Assembly (NCBI RefSeq): GCF_001281315.1 | Contig: NZ_CP012479.1 | Coordinates: 3,534,001-3,598,000 of the forward strand | Reading direction: 5' to 3' | Length of the DNA stretch: 64,000 bases | Source: Arthrobacter sp. ERGS1:01 | Lineage (GTDB): Bacteria > Actinomycetota > Actinomycetes > Actinomycetales > Micrococcaceae | Shown here: positions 27,009 to 35,516 of the stretch, piece by piece | How the letters are laid out: each line of letters starts with the position of its first letter | How positions within the stretch are numbered: position 1 is the first letter of the stretch | Notes under the pieces: model-generated | What the model saw: only the letters and a program-made list of their open reading frames with translations | Databases searched by the model: none | What the model was told of the DNA's origin: nothing | Made by a program: the position numbers and the translations under genes

Positions 27009-28456
27009 CAGGACTCCATGGCGGGTTCGGCGGCGGGTTCTTCGTGTGCGTCATGCCCGGCGCGGCCCTCGCGGCTCAGCCGGGACAAGGGGCGCAGCTT
27101 GTACGTGGCCAGGTAGACCAGCAGGGCGATCGCGGCGGCCACGAACATGCTCAGGTCACCGGCCTTCGGGAAGGCTGCCGCGAAGGGCCCCGTATAGAGG
27201 GAGGACACCCAGAACGGCATGGATCCGACCACGCCGGCGGCCCAGGCGATGAAGCCCCACTCGAACTTGCGGGTCTTGTCGAAGAGTTGCGCCATGCCCT
27301 GCTTGCTCTGCCGGACACCGAGGTAGTAGTCACAGATCAGGACGGTGGCAAAGGGTGCGATGAAGTACGCCGTCAGGTTCAGGAAGACCGAGAAGCCTTC
27401 ATAGATGCCATTCTGCCCCCACAGCGCCACCAGGTAGGAGGCCACGCAAATCAGTACGACGCCGGTGCTTCGCTTGATCGGCACGCCCATGGTCTGGATG
27501 GAGATGGCGCCGCCGTAGACGTTGAGGAAGTTTTGCGAGAAGGAGGAGATGGCGACGGTCAACAGGCCCGGGACGGCCCACGGGCCCATGAGCTGGTTCA
27601 GCGCCGTGATGGGGTCCGAGCTGGTGGCCGTGCCGGCCAGGATGACGCCCACGATCCCCATCCAGGCAACCGTGACGAAGTTGCCCAGTATGGTGAAGAT
27701 GCCGGCGTTGCGGCGGGTGACGGGGGTGTCCGGCAGGTAGCGGGAGTAGTCGGAGGCGAAGGGCAGCCAGGCCACCAGGAACGCCAGGAAGTAGCCGAAG
27801 AAGGTGATCCAGCTGCCCGCCCCGAGGAATCCCTCGGCGTGCGGGTTGGCGGCCAGGCTCACGCCGCCGCGGGACACCGTGACGATGGTGATCATGATGA
27901 AGGCCAGGAACAGCACGATCGCCAGGATCCGTTGCAGGAAGTGGATCAGGTTGTAGCCGATCACGGCCACCGCCAGTTGCAGCAGCATCAAGACCAGGGC
28001 CGTAAGCCAGAACGGCAGGCTGGTCATTTCCGCGATGGCCTTGCCGCCGAGGATGACCGTCACGGCGGCCCAGCCGACGCCGGCAAAGACGTTGACGTAG
28101 GCCACGGGGAACAGGTTTCCGATGAAGCCCAGGGGGCCGCGGGCCTGCATTTGCTGGGGCACGCCCAGCCGGACGCCCATGCGGGACATGATGCCCATGG
28201 TGGCCGAGCCGATGAACGCGCCGGCGACGATGGCCGTGACGGCCCCCGCCATGGACAGGCCGAAGTAGGTGGCACTGAAGCCCAGCACGATGATGGGGAA
28301 GTTCATGCCGGCGGCAAACCAGATGAAGAACTGGGAGCTGGCCTTGCCGTGGCGTTCCACCTCGGGGATGTGCTCCACCCCGTACGGTTCAACTTTGGTC
28401 AGGCTGTCCCGGTACCCGCGGTCGTCGGCAGTACTCGATTCGTCTATACGCGCCAT
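27008..28456 (-). CDS. NCS1-family nucleobase/cytosine-type permease
   Basis: 482 residues with twelve hydrophobic segments. The N-terminal YGVEHIPEVERHGKASSQFFIWFAAGMN in pieces, the segment 3 region LGVPQQMQARGPLG and GYNLIHFLQRILA are typical of nucleobase:cation symporters of the cytosine/purine/hydantoin type. It is transcribed just downstream of the GntR gene and overlaps the cysteine hydrolase. Uptake of a nitrogen heterocycle or its derivative fits the rest of the cluster. Confidence 0.88.
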   Translation of the reverse strand: MARIDESSTADDRGYRDSLTKVEPYGVEHIPEVERHGKASSQFFIWFAAGMNFPIIVLGFSATYFGLSMAGAVTAIVAGAFIGSATMGIMSRMGVRLGVPQQMQARGPLGFIGNLFPVAYVNVFAGVGWAAVTVILGGKAIAEMTSLPFWLTALVLMLLQLAVAVIGYNLIHFLQRILAIVLFLAFIMITIVTVSRGGVSLAANPHAEGFLGAGSWITFFGYFLAFLVAWLPFASDYSRYLPDTPVTRRNAGIFTILGNFVTVAWMGIVGVILAGTATSSDPITALNQLMGPWAVPGLLTVAISSFSQNFLNVYGGAISIQTMGVPIKRSTGVVLICVASYLVALWGQNGIYEGFSVFLNLTAYFIAPFATVLICDYYLGVRQSKQGMAQLFDKTRKFEWGFIAWAAGVVGSMPFWVSSLYTGPFAAAFPKAGDLSMFVAAAIALLVYLATYKLRPLSRLSREGRAGHDAHEEPAAEPAMES

Positions 28457-28621
28457 TGCGTTTGTCCTATCGCGAAGAATTTCGGCAGCAGGGTGCTGCC
28501 CAGCGTCACGTCCACCAGCAGGGGGCGCGTTCAGCCATGAAATTGGGGGTTTGTCATAGAGGGGCTGCCGGAGGCGGTGGAGCGTGCCTGGCGCCGGCGG
28601 GCCCTTGCTTGCGGTAGAGCG

Positions 28622-29302
28622 TTACTTGCGGTCGATGGCCGAATCCATCATGACTTCCCTGGCCGAGATGACCACGTGGTCCCGCATCGCCAGTTCGGCC
28701 CCCACGCCGTCCTTTTGCGTGATGAGTTCCAGGACCCGCCGGTGTTCGGCCGTGGAGACGGCCAGCCGGCCGGGATGCTGGACGGACTTGAGCACCAGCC
28801 GGTGGTAGGCCATCTGGTTCATCAGGGTCCGGTAGTGTTCGGCCAGCTTGCGGTTGTCGGCGCCGGCGACGATGGTCTCGTGGAAATCGTGCACCAGCTC
28901 GGCGTAGGCAACGGAGTCGTTGTGCCGCACGGCTTGTTCGGAGGCCTCCACATTGGTGCGCAGGGCCGCCAGTTCGGGAATGCTGCCGCGGCGGGCCATG
29001 AGGCGGGCCGCCATGCCTTCGAGGGTTTCCTTGACCTCGAACATTTCAATGATTTCGCGCCGGGAAATCTCCCGGACGAACGTGCCGACCTTGGGCCGGA
29101 TCTCCACGAGCCCCTCAATTTGCAGTTGCTTGAGTGCTTCGCGGACGGGTGTGCGGCTGACCTCGAAGTGGTCGGCCAGCTTGACTTCGGAGAGTGCCGT
29201 GCCGGGCGTGTATTCGCCGCCCAGGACCAGTTCGCGGATGCGGTCCAGCAGGGCGACGTCGTTGAAGCCGCCCAGCGGGGTGGGAGTTGTTGTGGTGTGC
29301 AT
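28622..29302 (-). CDS. GntR-family (FCD/FadR subfamily) regulator
   Basis: About 226 residues. The winged HTH is LSEVKLADHFEVSRTPVREA with LVEIRPKVGTFV. The FCD effector domain shows the metal- and ligand-binding Asp/His pattern: EMFEVKETLEGMAARLMA, HDFHETIVAGADN and AEHRRVLELI. ATG 29302 follows AAGAGGG and is preferred over ATG 29320. A TTGCATGGTA site lies at its own start and the same sequence recurs at three other promoters of the cluster, so it probably represses the whole catabolic unit until an organic acid effector is present. Confidence 0.88.
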   Translation of the reverse strand: MHTTTTPTPLGGFNDVALLDRIRELVLGGEYTPGTALSEVKLADHFEVSRTPVREALKQLQIEGLVEIRPKVGTFVREISRREIIEMFEVKETLEGMAARLMARRGSIPELAALRTNVEASEQAVRHNDSVAYAELVHDFHETIVAGADNRKLAEHYRTLMNQMAYHRLVLKSVQHPGRLAVSTAEHRRVLELITQKDGVGAELAMRDHVVISAREVMMDSAIDRK

Positions 29303-29314
29303 CACGATACCCTC

Positions 29315-29324
29315 TTGCATGGTA
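29315..29324. promoter_or_regulatory. Cluster operator, copy 1 (GntR gene)
   Basis: TTGCATGGTA, a candidate GntR half-site, at the GntR gene's own 5' end. Confidence 0.5.
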
Positions 29325-29469
29325 GGAACTCTATTTATTCGAATGGTGGGAAGTCAATAGATTTCCCCAAACTTGCCCTTTTTGACACATATTCGCCAAG
29401 CTACAAGGCAATGTCACGGGACGGCGTGCGTGAAGACCCTTGAAATCAAGCGCTAAAGGCCTCACTGTG

Positions 29470-29479
29470 TACCATACAA
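29470..29479. promoter_or_regulatory. Cluster operator, copy 2 (between tautomerase and GntR genes)
   Basis: TACCATACAA, the reverse complement of the same candidate operator, in the intergenic space before the GntR promoter. Confidence 0.5.
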
Positions 29480-29481
29480 GA

Positions 29482-29682
29482 TCACGGTGGTATGGCATCC
29501 ATCTCGGCCAGCGTGAGGTCGCCGGCGGCCCAGTGGGCTCGTGGGATCTCCCGCACGATCACCTTGATGTGTTCGGGTTTGGCGTTGACGGTGCGCTCCA
29601 CGGCGGCGTGGAGCTCGTGGATCAGGGCGCGAATCTGCTCCGGCGTCCGCCCGGCGGATACGGAGACTTCAACCAGCGGCAT
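29482..29682 (-). CDS. 4-oxalocrotonate tautomerase family protein
   Basis: 66 residues starting MPLVEVSVSAGRTPEQIR. The Pro after the initiator Met is the catalytic base of the family once Met is removed, and the length matches the short hexameric 4-OT type. IKVIVREIPRAHWAAGG-like sequence carries the second conserved segment. It is the last gene of the six-gene run led by the luciferase-like monooxygenase, two bases after the dehydrogenase stop. It should isomerise an unsaturated oxo-acid produced by ring cleavage. Confidence 0.85.
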   Translation of the reverse strand: MPLVEVSVSAGRTPEQIRALIHELHAAVERTVNAKPEHIKVIVREIPRAHWAAGDLTLAEMDAIPP

Positions 29683-29684
29683 GA

Positions 29685-31172
29685 TCAGCTTCTCATGATG
29701 AAGGGATCGGCCACGGGCTCTTCATTGGTGTTGATCCACACACTCTTGAGCCGCGTGTACTCACGGATGGTTTCGGTGCCATGCTCAACGCCCACGCCGC
29801 TGTTCTTGAACCCCTGGCGCGGGGACATCGGCGACATCGCCCGGTAGGTGTTGACCCAGATGGTGCCGGCGTCGAGGCGGCCGGCAAGGCGGTGCGCCCG
29901 GGAGAGGTTCTGGGTCCACAGGCCCGCCGCCAGCCCGTACTCGGTGTCGTTGGCCAGCCGGACCACTTCCTCCTCGCTCTCGAACGGCATGATGGCCGCC
30001 ACGGGGCCGAAGATCTCCTCCCGGACCACGCGCATATTGTTGTCGACGTCGGTCAGGACGGTGGGTTCGTAAAAGTAGCCGCCCAGGCCGCCGTCGCTCC
30101 TGCGGCCGCCCGTGCGCACCGTGGCGCCTTCGCTGACGCCCAGGTCCACGTAGCCGGCCACCTTCTCGCGCTGGTCGGCGAAGGCCAGCGGGCCCAGTTC
30201 CGTGGCGTCGTCGAGCGGGTTGCCGATCACGATGCTGCGGGCACGCTCGGTGACGCGTTCCAGGAGTTCGTCGTAGACGGACTTGTGGGCGAAGACGCGG
30301 CTGCCGGCGATGCAGGTCTGCCCGGCCGCCGCGAAGATGCCGGCCACCACGCCCATGGACGCATTGGCGACGTTGGCGTCGTCGAACACAATGTTGGGCG
30401 ACTTTCCGCCCAGTTCAAGGGTGGAGCCGATGAACCGCGACGCCGTGCTGGCCGCGATCCGCGAGCCGGTCAGGGTGCTGCCGGTGAAGGAGACCTTGGC
30501 GAGCTTGGGGTGCTCCACCAGGGCGGCGCCGGCTTCGCCGCCGAACCCCGTCACCACGTTGACCACGCCCGGCGGGAAGCCGGCCTCGGCCGTGAGCTCG
30601 GCCAGCCGCAGCACCGTCGCGGAGGTGTACTCCGAGGGTTTGATGACGATCGTGTTGCCGGCGGCCAGTGCTGGTGCCAGCTTGCTGGTGGTCAGGGTCA
30701 GCGGCGAATTCCACGGCGTGATGGCACCCACCACGCCCAACGGCTCGCGGGTGGTGTAGTTGAGCACGCGCCGGTCCGACGTCGGGATGACGTCGCCTTG
30801 GATCTTGTCCGCCAGGCCCGCGTAATAGTAGTAGTACTCCGGCAGGGCGGCGAGCTGGCCGCGCATTTCACGCAGCAGCTTGCCGTTGTCCAGGGTCTCC
30901 ATGTGCGCCAGTTCCTCGGCATGTTCTCCGATCAGGTCGCCGAGTCGGCGCAGCAGGTGCCCGCGCCTGGTCTGGCTGAGGTCCCGCCAGCGCGGGTCCT
31001 CGAACGCGGCGTGCGCGGCGTCGACCGCCCTGCCGACGTCCTCGGCGTTGCCGCGGGCGGCGCTGTAGAGGACGTCCAGGGTGGCCGGGTTGGTGCTCTG
31101 GAAGTATTCGCCGGAGGACGGGGCCACCCACTGCGCCCCGATGTAGTGCTGGTATTTCTTCTCATTCGTCAT
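29685..31172 (-). CDS. Aldehyde dehydrogenase family protein
   Basis: 495 residues, full length. The catalytic Cys is in AAGQTCIAGSRVFAH, the general base Glu in STLELGGKSPNIVFD, the NAD-binding region in KPSEYTSATVLRLAEL and GFGGEAGAALVEH, and the late EIFGPV is present. These match the 2-hydroxymuconic semialdehyde/betaine aldehyde dehydrogenase type. It overlaps the end of the alpha/beta hydrolase gene upstream. In this setting it would oxidise a semialdehyde released from a ring-cleavage product. Confidence 0.9.
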   Translation of the reverse strand: MTNEKKYQHYIGAQWVAPSSGEYFQSTNPATLDVLYSAARGNAEDVGRAVDAAHAAFEDPRWRDLSQTRRGHLLRRLGDLIGEHAEELAHMETLDNGKLLREMRGQLAALPEYYYYYAGLADKIQGDVIPTSDRRVLNYTTREPLGVVGAITPWNSPLTLTTSKLAPALAAGNTIVIKPSEYTSATVLRLAELTAEAGFPPGVVNVVTGFGGEAGAALVEHPKLAKVSFTGSTLTGSRIAASTASRFIGSTLELGGKSPNIVFDDANVANASMGVVAGIFAAAGQTCIAGSRVFAHKSVYDELLERVTERARSIVIGNPLDDATELGPLAFADQREKVAGYVDLGVSEGATVRTGGRRSDGGLGGYFYEPTVLTDVDNNMRVVREEIFGPVAAIMPFESEEEVVRLANDTEYGLAAGLWTQNLSRAHRLAGRLDAGTIWVNTYRAMSPMSPRQGFKNSGVGVEHGTETIREYTRLKSVWINTNEEPVADPFIMRS

Positions 31173-31893
31173 GGCAGGTCCCTTCGATGAATGTGGTCAG
31201 GGCGGCCGCGAACTCCCGCGGTTGTTCGGCCGGCAGCATGTGCCTGGCCCCGGGGACGACGACGGCGGCGCAGTTCGGGATGGCCGCGGCCAGGCGGCGG
31301 GTCATCTCCGGTGTGGAGCCGGGATCCAACTCGCCGGTCAGGGCCAGTGCCGGCATCGTGATCCGCCCGAGTTCGGGCGCGATTTCGGCGTCGGCCGTGG
31401 CAAAGACCCGATAGCAGTTCAGGTAGGAGCGCACGTTGTTGGCGTGCAGCGTGGCGGCCGTCGCGGCCGCCAGTTCCGGTGCCGCGCCATCGGGGAACCA
31501 GCGTTGCAGGGAGCCGGCCACGCTGGCCGGAAAGTCCGCTTCCGCCGCAGCGAGGCGGGCGAGTACCGCCTCCCGTTCGGAATCCGAACGTTGGCAGACC
31601 GAGCTCACCGAGCTCAGGCTGGCCACGAGCTCCGGGCGGTGCACGGCGATGTGCTGGGCCACCAAGGCGCCCAGCGAGAACCCGGCCAGGTGCGTTCCGG
31701 GCGCAAGCTGCGTGGCGACGTCGTCGGCCATCTCGGCCAAGGTGATGCCGTCGCGGGCCGGCGCCCTGCCGCCGTGGCCGGGCAATTCCAGGGCCGTGAC
31801 CTCAAAGCTGCCGGCCAGCAGCGCGGCGGCGGGCTCCCACATGGTGTGGTCCAGCCCGACGCCGTGCAGCAGGACCAGCCGCGGCAGGGCCAT
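31162..31893 (-). CDS. Alpha/beta hydrolase
   Basis: 243 residues. The oxyanion loop LLHGVGLDHTMWEP, nucleophile elbow AGFSLGALVAQHI (Ser), the acid in LTGELDPGSTP and the late VVPGARHMLPAEQP (His) form a full catalytic triad. It is of the 3-oxoadipate enol-lactonase or RutD type. It is placed between the DUF1185 pair and the aldehyde dehydrogenase, four bases after the previous stop, and overlaps the dehydrogenase start. Hydrolysis of a ring-opened intermediate is likely. Confidence 0.87.
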   Translation of the reverse strand: MALPRLVLLHGVGLDHTMWEPAAALLAGSFEVTALELPGHGGRAPARDGITLAEMADDVATQLAPGTHLAGFSLGALVAQHIAVHRPELVASLSSVSSVCQRSDSEREAVLARLAAAEADFPASVAGSLQRWFPDGAAPELAAATAATLHANNVRSYLNCYRVFATADAEIAPELGRITMPALALTGELDPGSTPEMTRRLAAAIPNCAAVVVPGARHMLPAEQPREFAAALTTFIEGTCHDE

Positions 31894-31896
31894 GGC

Positions 31897-32448
31897 CTAT
31901 TGCCCGGGGGCGAAATCGGCCAGGCGCTGCTGGGGGCGGCCCTGCGAGGCTGCGGCGAGCGCAATGATGAGCTCGTCGGGATGCGGGGCGTCGGCGATGC
32001 GCACCTCGATGGTCTGGTGGTGGGAGCGGATGGTGGCATCGGTGATGTGCTTGAGCGGGATGTCGAAGATGATCCCGGCCGGGCCGCGCTTCTCGACGGC
32101 GGGCAGCAGCGTGGTGGCATGGGCGGCGTCGCGGAAGTGGTCGCCGAACTTCAGCGTGTGGATCAGCGCGGAGCCGTGTTCGACCTCCCCGTTCAGCCCC
32201 ACGATGGCGGCCTTGCCGTAGGCCTCCGCCGTGGCGCCGAGGGCTTCCAGCACGGCCGGGGCCAGCAGTGCGCCGACGTCGGAGGCGGTGGCGTCGATGC
32301 CGGGGCCCAGGTCCTCAACGAAGCCCTGGCCGGCCCACGGGTTTTCGATCACGGCGGCGACAATTGCCACCCGGGCGGCGGGCGTTACGGGGCGGCCGCC
32401 TTCCGTGGTGATTTCCTCAATGATGGTGACTACCTTGCGAATTTTCAT
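31897..32448 (-). CDS. DUF1185 (amino acid synthesis family) protein, copy 2
   Basis: 183 residues of the PF06684 family, with EITTEGGRPVTPAARVAIVA and YGKAAIVGLNGEVEHGSALI. The second segment is shared with its neighbour. The family has been named for a presumed amino acid role, but no reaction has been settled to my knowledge. Two paralogues in a row suggest a hetero-oligomer or two related steps. The start overlaps the stop of copy 1 by four bases. Confidence 0.8.
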   Translation of the reverse strand: MKIRKVVTIIEEITTEGGRPVTPAARVAIVAAVIENPWAGQGFVEDLGPGIDATASDVGALLAPAVLEALGATAEAYGKAAIVGLNGEVEHGSALIHTLKFGDHFRDAAHATTLLPAVEKRGPAGIIFDIPLKHITDATIRSHHQTIEVRIADAPHPDELIIALAAASQGRPQQRLADFAPGQ

Positions 32449-33104
32449 GCGAGTACGCTCTCCAGGTCTTGTGCCCTAACGGCGGGGTCTGTTTTTCGGT
32501 CGCCTATGCGGGCGTGGGGGCGCGGGCCGGTGGAGGCCGCGGCGATAATGACGATTTCGCCGGCGCGGGGGCCGTCGGACACCCGGGCCGAGACGGTTTG
32601 GTAGTGGCTGCGCGTGGCGGCCTGGGTCTTGTGCCACATGGGCACCACCAGGGTCTCCCCCGCCTCGGCACGGGAGTCGGCGAAGCAAATGATCGATTCC
32701 CCTTGCAGGAAGTCGCGCATGAGGTTGCCGAAGAACGGCGTGTGGATCAGCGCGCCGCCGTGCTCGATCTCCCCCGAGGTGCCCACGATGGCGGCCTTGC
32801 CGAAGGCCTCGATGGCCGCGGCTCCTCCGAGCGAGTCAATCAGCCGGTCGGTCAGCAGCTTGGCCAAATGCGGCGCCATGGCCTCGGCCGCGGCGGACAA
32901 ATCCGCCGCGGGGCCGGTGCCCAGCCACGGGTTGGCGATGACGGCGGCCACGGTGGCGCGCAGTGCCGGCCGTTCGGGCCGGGTGCCGTTTTCCGCCAGC
33001 ACCTCCTCTTTATAGAGGACCACCTTGCGCAGGACGGCGTCGAGCGCACCCGAGTTTGCCGTCGTCGGCGTCGCGCCGGGCCGGGGGCTAGTTGGCGGAG
33101 TCAA
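32445..33104 (-). CDS. DUF1185 (amino acid synthesis family) protein, copy 1
   Basis: 219 residues, with the same core as copy 2: VVLYKEEVLAENGTRPERPA, VIANPWLGTGPAAD and FGKAAIVGTSGEIEHGGALI. It is about 35 residues longer at the N-terminus. The 5' end overlaps the luciferase-like gene by 17 bases, so translation is coupled to the monooxygenase. Identity to copy 2 is moderate by eye, which points to old duplication. Confidence 0.8.
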   Translation of the reverse strand: MTPPTSPRPGATPTTANSGALDAVLRKVVLYKEEVLAENGTRPERPALRATVAAVIANPWLGTGPAADLSAAAEAMAPHLAKLLTDRLIDSLGGAAAIEAFGKAAIVGTSGEIEHGGALIHTPFFGNLMRDFLQGESIICFADSRAEAGETLVVPMWHKTQAATRSHYQTVSARVSDGPRAGEIVIIAAASTGPRPHARIGDRKTDPAVRAQDLESVLA

Positions 33105-34221
33105 AGCGCGGCTTTACGTGTTCGGAGAACAGCTCCAGGCTGCGCATGGCCTTCTTGTGGTCCAGTCCGGGGTGGGTGGTCCAGAGCATCATGTGCTCCA
33201 GCCCCACCTCGCGCCGGAGTTCCTCGATCTTCTCCGCCACGAAGTCCGGGGTGCCCACCAGCATGTTGCGATCCATGAGGAAATCGAAGTCCAGCTTGTG
33301 GGCGGCGGTGAGTTCCTCGCCGTCCTCCATCATGTTGCCCAGTCCGCGCCAGTGGGTGATCCACTTGTAGGAGTTCATGACGGCCTCCTCGAATTCCTCG
33401 CGGGCCTGCTCCATGGTGTCGGCGACATAGAGGTCGCGGACCAGCGCGATGCCTTCGCCGAGCGGCACGTTGCGTCCCTGCGCGACCGACGCCGACTGGC
33501 TGTACATCTCAAAGCGCGGCTTGAGTGCGGAGACCGGCGGGAGCCAGAAGATGCCCTGGATGCCGTCGCGGCCGGCGTTTTGGATGGAGCGCGGGGTGTC
33601 GATGACCTGCCAGAGCGGCATTTCCTTTTGGAACGGCTTGGGTACCACCGACATCTTGGTGATGACGCCGTCGCCGTCGGTGAAGTCGGGCGTAGACGGA
33701 GACATCGGGTGGCTCCACTTCACGCCGGGCTTGGGGAATTCGAAGAACTGGCCCTTGTGGCTGAAGAAGTCCTCGGTCCAGGCCTTGCGCATGACCTCAA
33801 CGGTTTCCTCGAAGAGTGCCCGGTTTTGTTCCTGGTCGCGGGGGTCGGCAAGTTCGTTCAGGTTCAACGCCTCGCGGCCGTAGAGTCCGCGGCCCACGCC
33901 CACTTCAACGCGGCCGTCGGAGAGCTGGTCCAGCAGGGCCAGGTCCTCGGCCAGGCGCAGCGGATGCCAGAAGGTGGCGATGGCGGCGGCCTGGCCGATC
34001 CGGATGGAGGAGGTGCGGGCGGCGATGTCCGTGCCCATCAAGACCGGGTTCGGTGTGAGCTCCTGGCCCTCGTGGCCAAAGTGGTGTTCCGTGTACCAGG
34101 TGGACCAGAAACCATAGGATTCGGCTGCCTGGGCGTATTCACGGGCATCTTTCATGTGCTGGTTGTAGTTTTTAAGGTCACCGGGCGCCCCAAGGGCGTG
34201 GAAGATGGAGAAGCGCATCAT
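33088..34221 (-). CDS. LLM-class flavin-dependent monooxygenase
   Basis: 377 residues of the bacterial luciferase-like TIM-barrel family. FWSTWYTEHHFGHEG carries the conserved flavin-contacting His pair, and RIGQAAAIATFWHPLRLAEDLALLDQLSDGRVEVGVGRG in pieces is the phosphate and isoalloxazine region. Such enzymes oxygenate or open rings using reduced flavin from a partner; a matching flavin reductase is divergently transcribed 730 bases away. This is the first gene of the catabolic run and carries the best promoter-linked operator. RutA is the closest functional analogue in concept. Confidence 0.9.
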   Translation of the reverse strand: MMRFSIFHALGAPGDLKNYNQHMKDAREYAQAAESYGFWSTWYTEHHFGHEGQELTPNPVLMGTDIAARTSSIRIGQAAAIATFWHPLRLAEDLALLDQLSDGRVEVGVGRGLYGREALNLNELADPRDQEQNRALFEETVEVMRKAWTEDFFSHKGQFFEFPKPGVKWSHPMSPSTPDFTDGDGVITKMSVVPKPFQKEMPLWQVIDTPRSIQNAGRDGIQGIFWLPPVSALKPRFEMYSQSASVAQGRNVPLGEGIALVRDLYVADTMEQAREEFEEAVMNSYKWITHWRGLGNMMEDGEELTAAHKLDFDFLMDRNMLVGTPDFVAEKIEELRREVGLEHMMLWTTHPGLDHKKAMRSLELFSEHVKPRFDSAN

Positions 34222-34304
34222 TGAAGCCTTTCGATCTGTGCCGTGCCGCTCTGTACGAAGAGGTGCGGCCGGCCTGCGGGCGATGACCTCACTGTCACCA
34301 CTTG

Positions 34305-34314
34305 TTGCATGGTA
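34305..34314. promoter_or_regulatory. Cluster operator, copy 3 (monooxygenase promoter)
   Basis: TTGCATGGTA within TTGTTGCATGGTACAGA, 84 bases before the monooxygenase start. Confidence 0.6.
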
Positions 34315-34482
34315 CAGACTATAACCACTCGCTTTTCACATCGTCAACGCCCTGACGCGAAAGTCCTCCCATGCGCGTCATAATTCAATGATCTTGCGGG
34401 GTTGCGCCTCAAAACATCCAAGGCCCGGGCCGCCACGCGTCACACAATCTTGACGCTGGCATGTGAGCTGGATTACGGTGAG

Positions 34483-34492
34483 TACCATACAA
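34483..34492. promoter_or_regulatory. Cluster operator, copy 4 (SnoaL-like gene promoter)
   Basis: TACCATACAA, reading TTGTTGTATGGTACTC on the other strand, 22 bases before the SnoaL-like gene start. With copy 3 it brackets the divergent promoter region. Confidence 0.6.
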
Positions 34493-34514
34493 CAACGCTC
34501 AATGAGGAGAATGT

Positions 34515-34949
34515 TTGGCCATGCCACAGGAATCAGAGTTGAAAACCCGCGTACGCCAGGTGTGGCACGCCGTCTGGGACGACGGCGACGTCGACGCCCT
34601 GGACTCATTGCTGGCCGACGATTTTGAGCGGACCGCCCATGGATCGACCCATCCGCTCAGCGCCGCGGAGTTCAAGGACGCGGTCCGCACCACCCGCGAA
34701 GCGTTCCCGGACCTGACCACCACGGTTGAGGACCTAATCGAGCAGGACGGTCATCTGGCGATCTATTGGAGCAGCACCGGCACCCACCGCAACGAATTCT
34801 TCGGCGTCCCGGCCACGAACCGCCAGGTCAACACCTACGGCTCGAATTTCTGCACGTTCACCGACGGCCGGCTCAGCAAGGAACGCGTCACCTGGGACCC
34901 CCGCCAACTATTGACCGCCCTGGGCATCACATCACTGGGAGACGACTAA
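34515..34949 (+). CDS. SnoaL-like polyketide-cyclase/ester cyclase fold protein
   Basis: About 144 residues of the NTF2/SnoaL fold: LKTRVRQVWHAVWDDGDVDALDSLLADDFER, TTREAFPDLTTTVEDLIEQD and FFGVPATNRQVNTYGSNFC (in pieces). TTG 34515 is five bases after GAGGAG; ATG 34521 is the alternative start. It shares a TAATG junction with the flavin reductase. It may act as a lyase, isomerase or hydrolase for a small intermediate; the sequence does not fix the reaction. Confidence 0.82.
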   Translation: MAMPQESELKTRVRQVWHAVWDDGDVDALDSLLADDFERTAHGSTHPLSAAEFKDAVRTTREAFPDLTTTVEDLIEQDGHLAIYWSSTGTHRNEFFGVPATNRQVNTYGSNFCTFTDGRLSKERVTWDPRQLLTALGITSLGDD

Positions 34950-35476
34950 TGACCGACACCATGCTTACCCCGCCGCAGCTCAACGATCCCGACCCCGCCA
35001 TGATGAGGGGCTTCAACCGCCAATTCGTCACGGGAGTCACCGTGGTCACCACCCGGGAGGGGGAAAAGGCACGCGGCCTGGCCGTGAATTCCTACGCCAC
35101 GGTGTCCCTGGACCCGCCGCTGATCATGGTCTGCATCCAGCGCACCTCATCGACCTACCCGGCCCTGCACGCGGCAACCCACCTCGGCGTGAACATCCTG
35201 GCCAACGACCAGCGCGACGTCGTCTCGGTGTTCTCCTCCAAGGCGGAGGACAAATTTGCCACGATCGACTGGCATGAGGGGCCGCACGGCTCCCCGCTGA
35301 TTGACGGTTCGGCGGCCATGCTCGAAGCGGAAATCCGTGAACGGTTCCAGGCCAAGACCCACACGGTGTTTATTTGCCGGGTCCGCCATGCCGACGTGAA
35401 CGACAAAGCGCCCATGGTCTACAAGGCCGCCCGTTTCTACGACGGCGACAGCCTGCAGGAACTGCCCCCGGAGTAG
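34949..35476 (+). CDS. Flavin reductase (HpaC/RutF-like)
   Basis: 175 residues. FNRQFVTGVTVVTTREGEKARGLAVNSYATVSLDPPLIMVCI in pieces is the flavin-binding signature of the flavin reductase-like domain, and TFKFATIDWHEG-like sequence carries the second motif. It supplies reduced flavin, most simply to the luciferase-like monooxygenase in the divergent operon. The ATG overlaps the stop of the preceding gene. Confidence 0.9.
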   Translation: MTDTMLTPPQLNDPDPAMMRGFNRQFVTGVTVVTTREGEKARGLAVNSYATVSLDPPLIMVCIQRTSSTYPALHAATHLGVNILANDQRDVVSVFSSKAEDKFATIDWHEGPHGSPLIDGSAAMLEAEIRERFQAKTHTVFICRVRHADVNDKAPMVYKAARFYDGDSLQELPPE

Positions 35477-35516
35477 CCGGGCGCACCCGGCCGGGGACGC
35501 CGTCGTCGTTCTTTGG

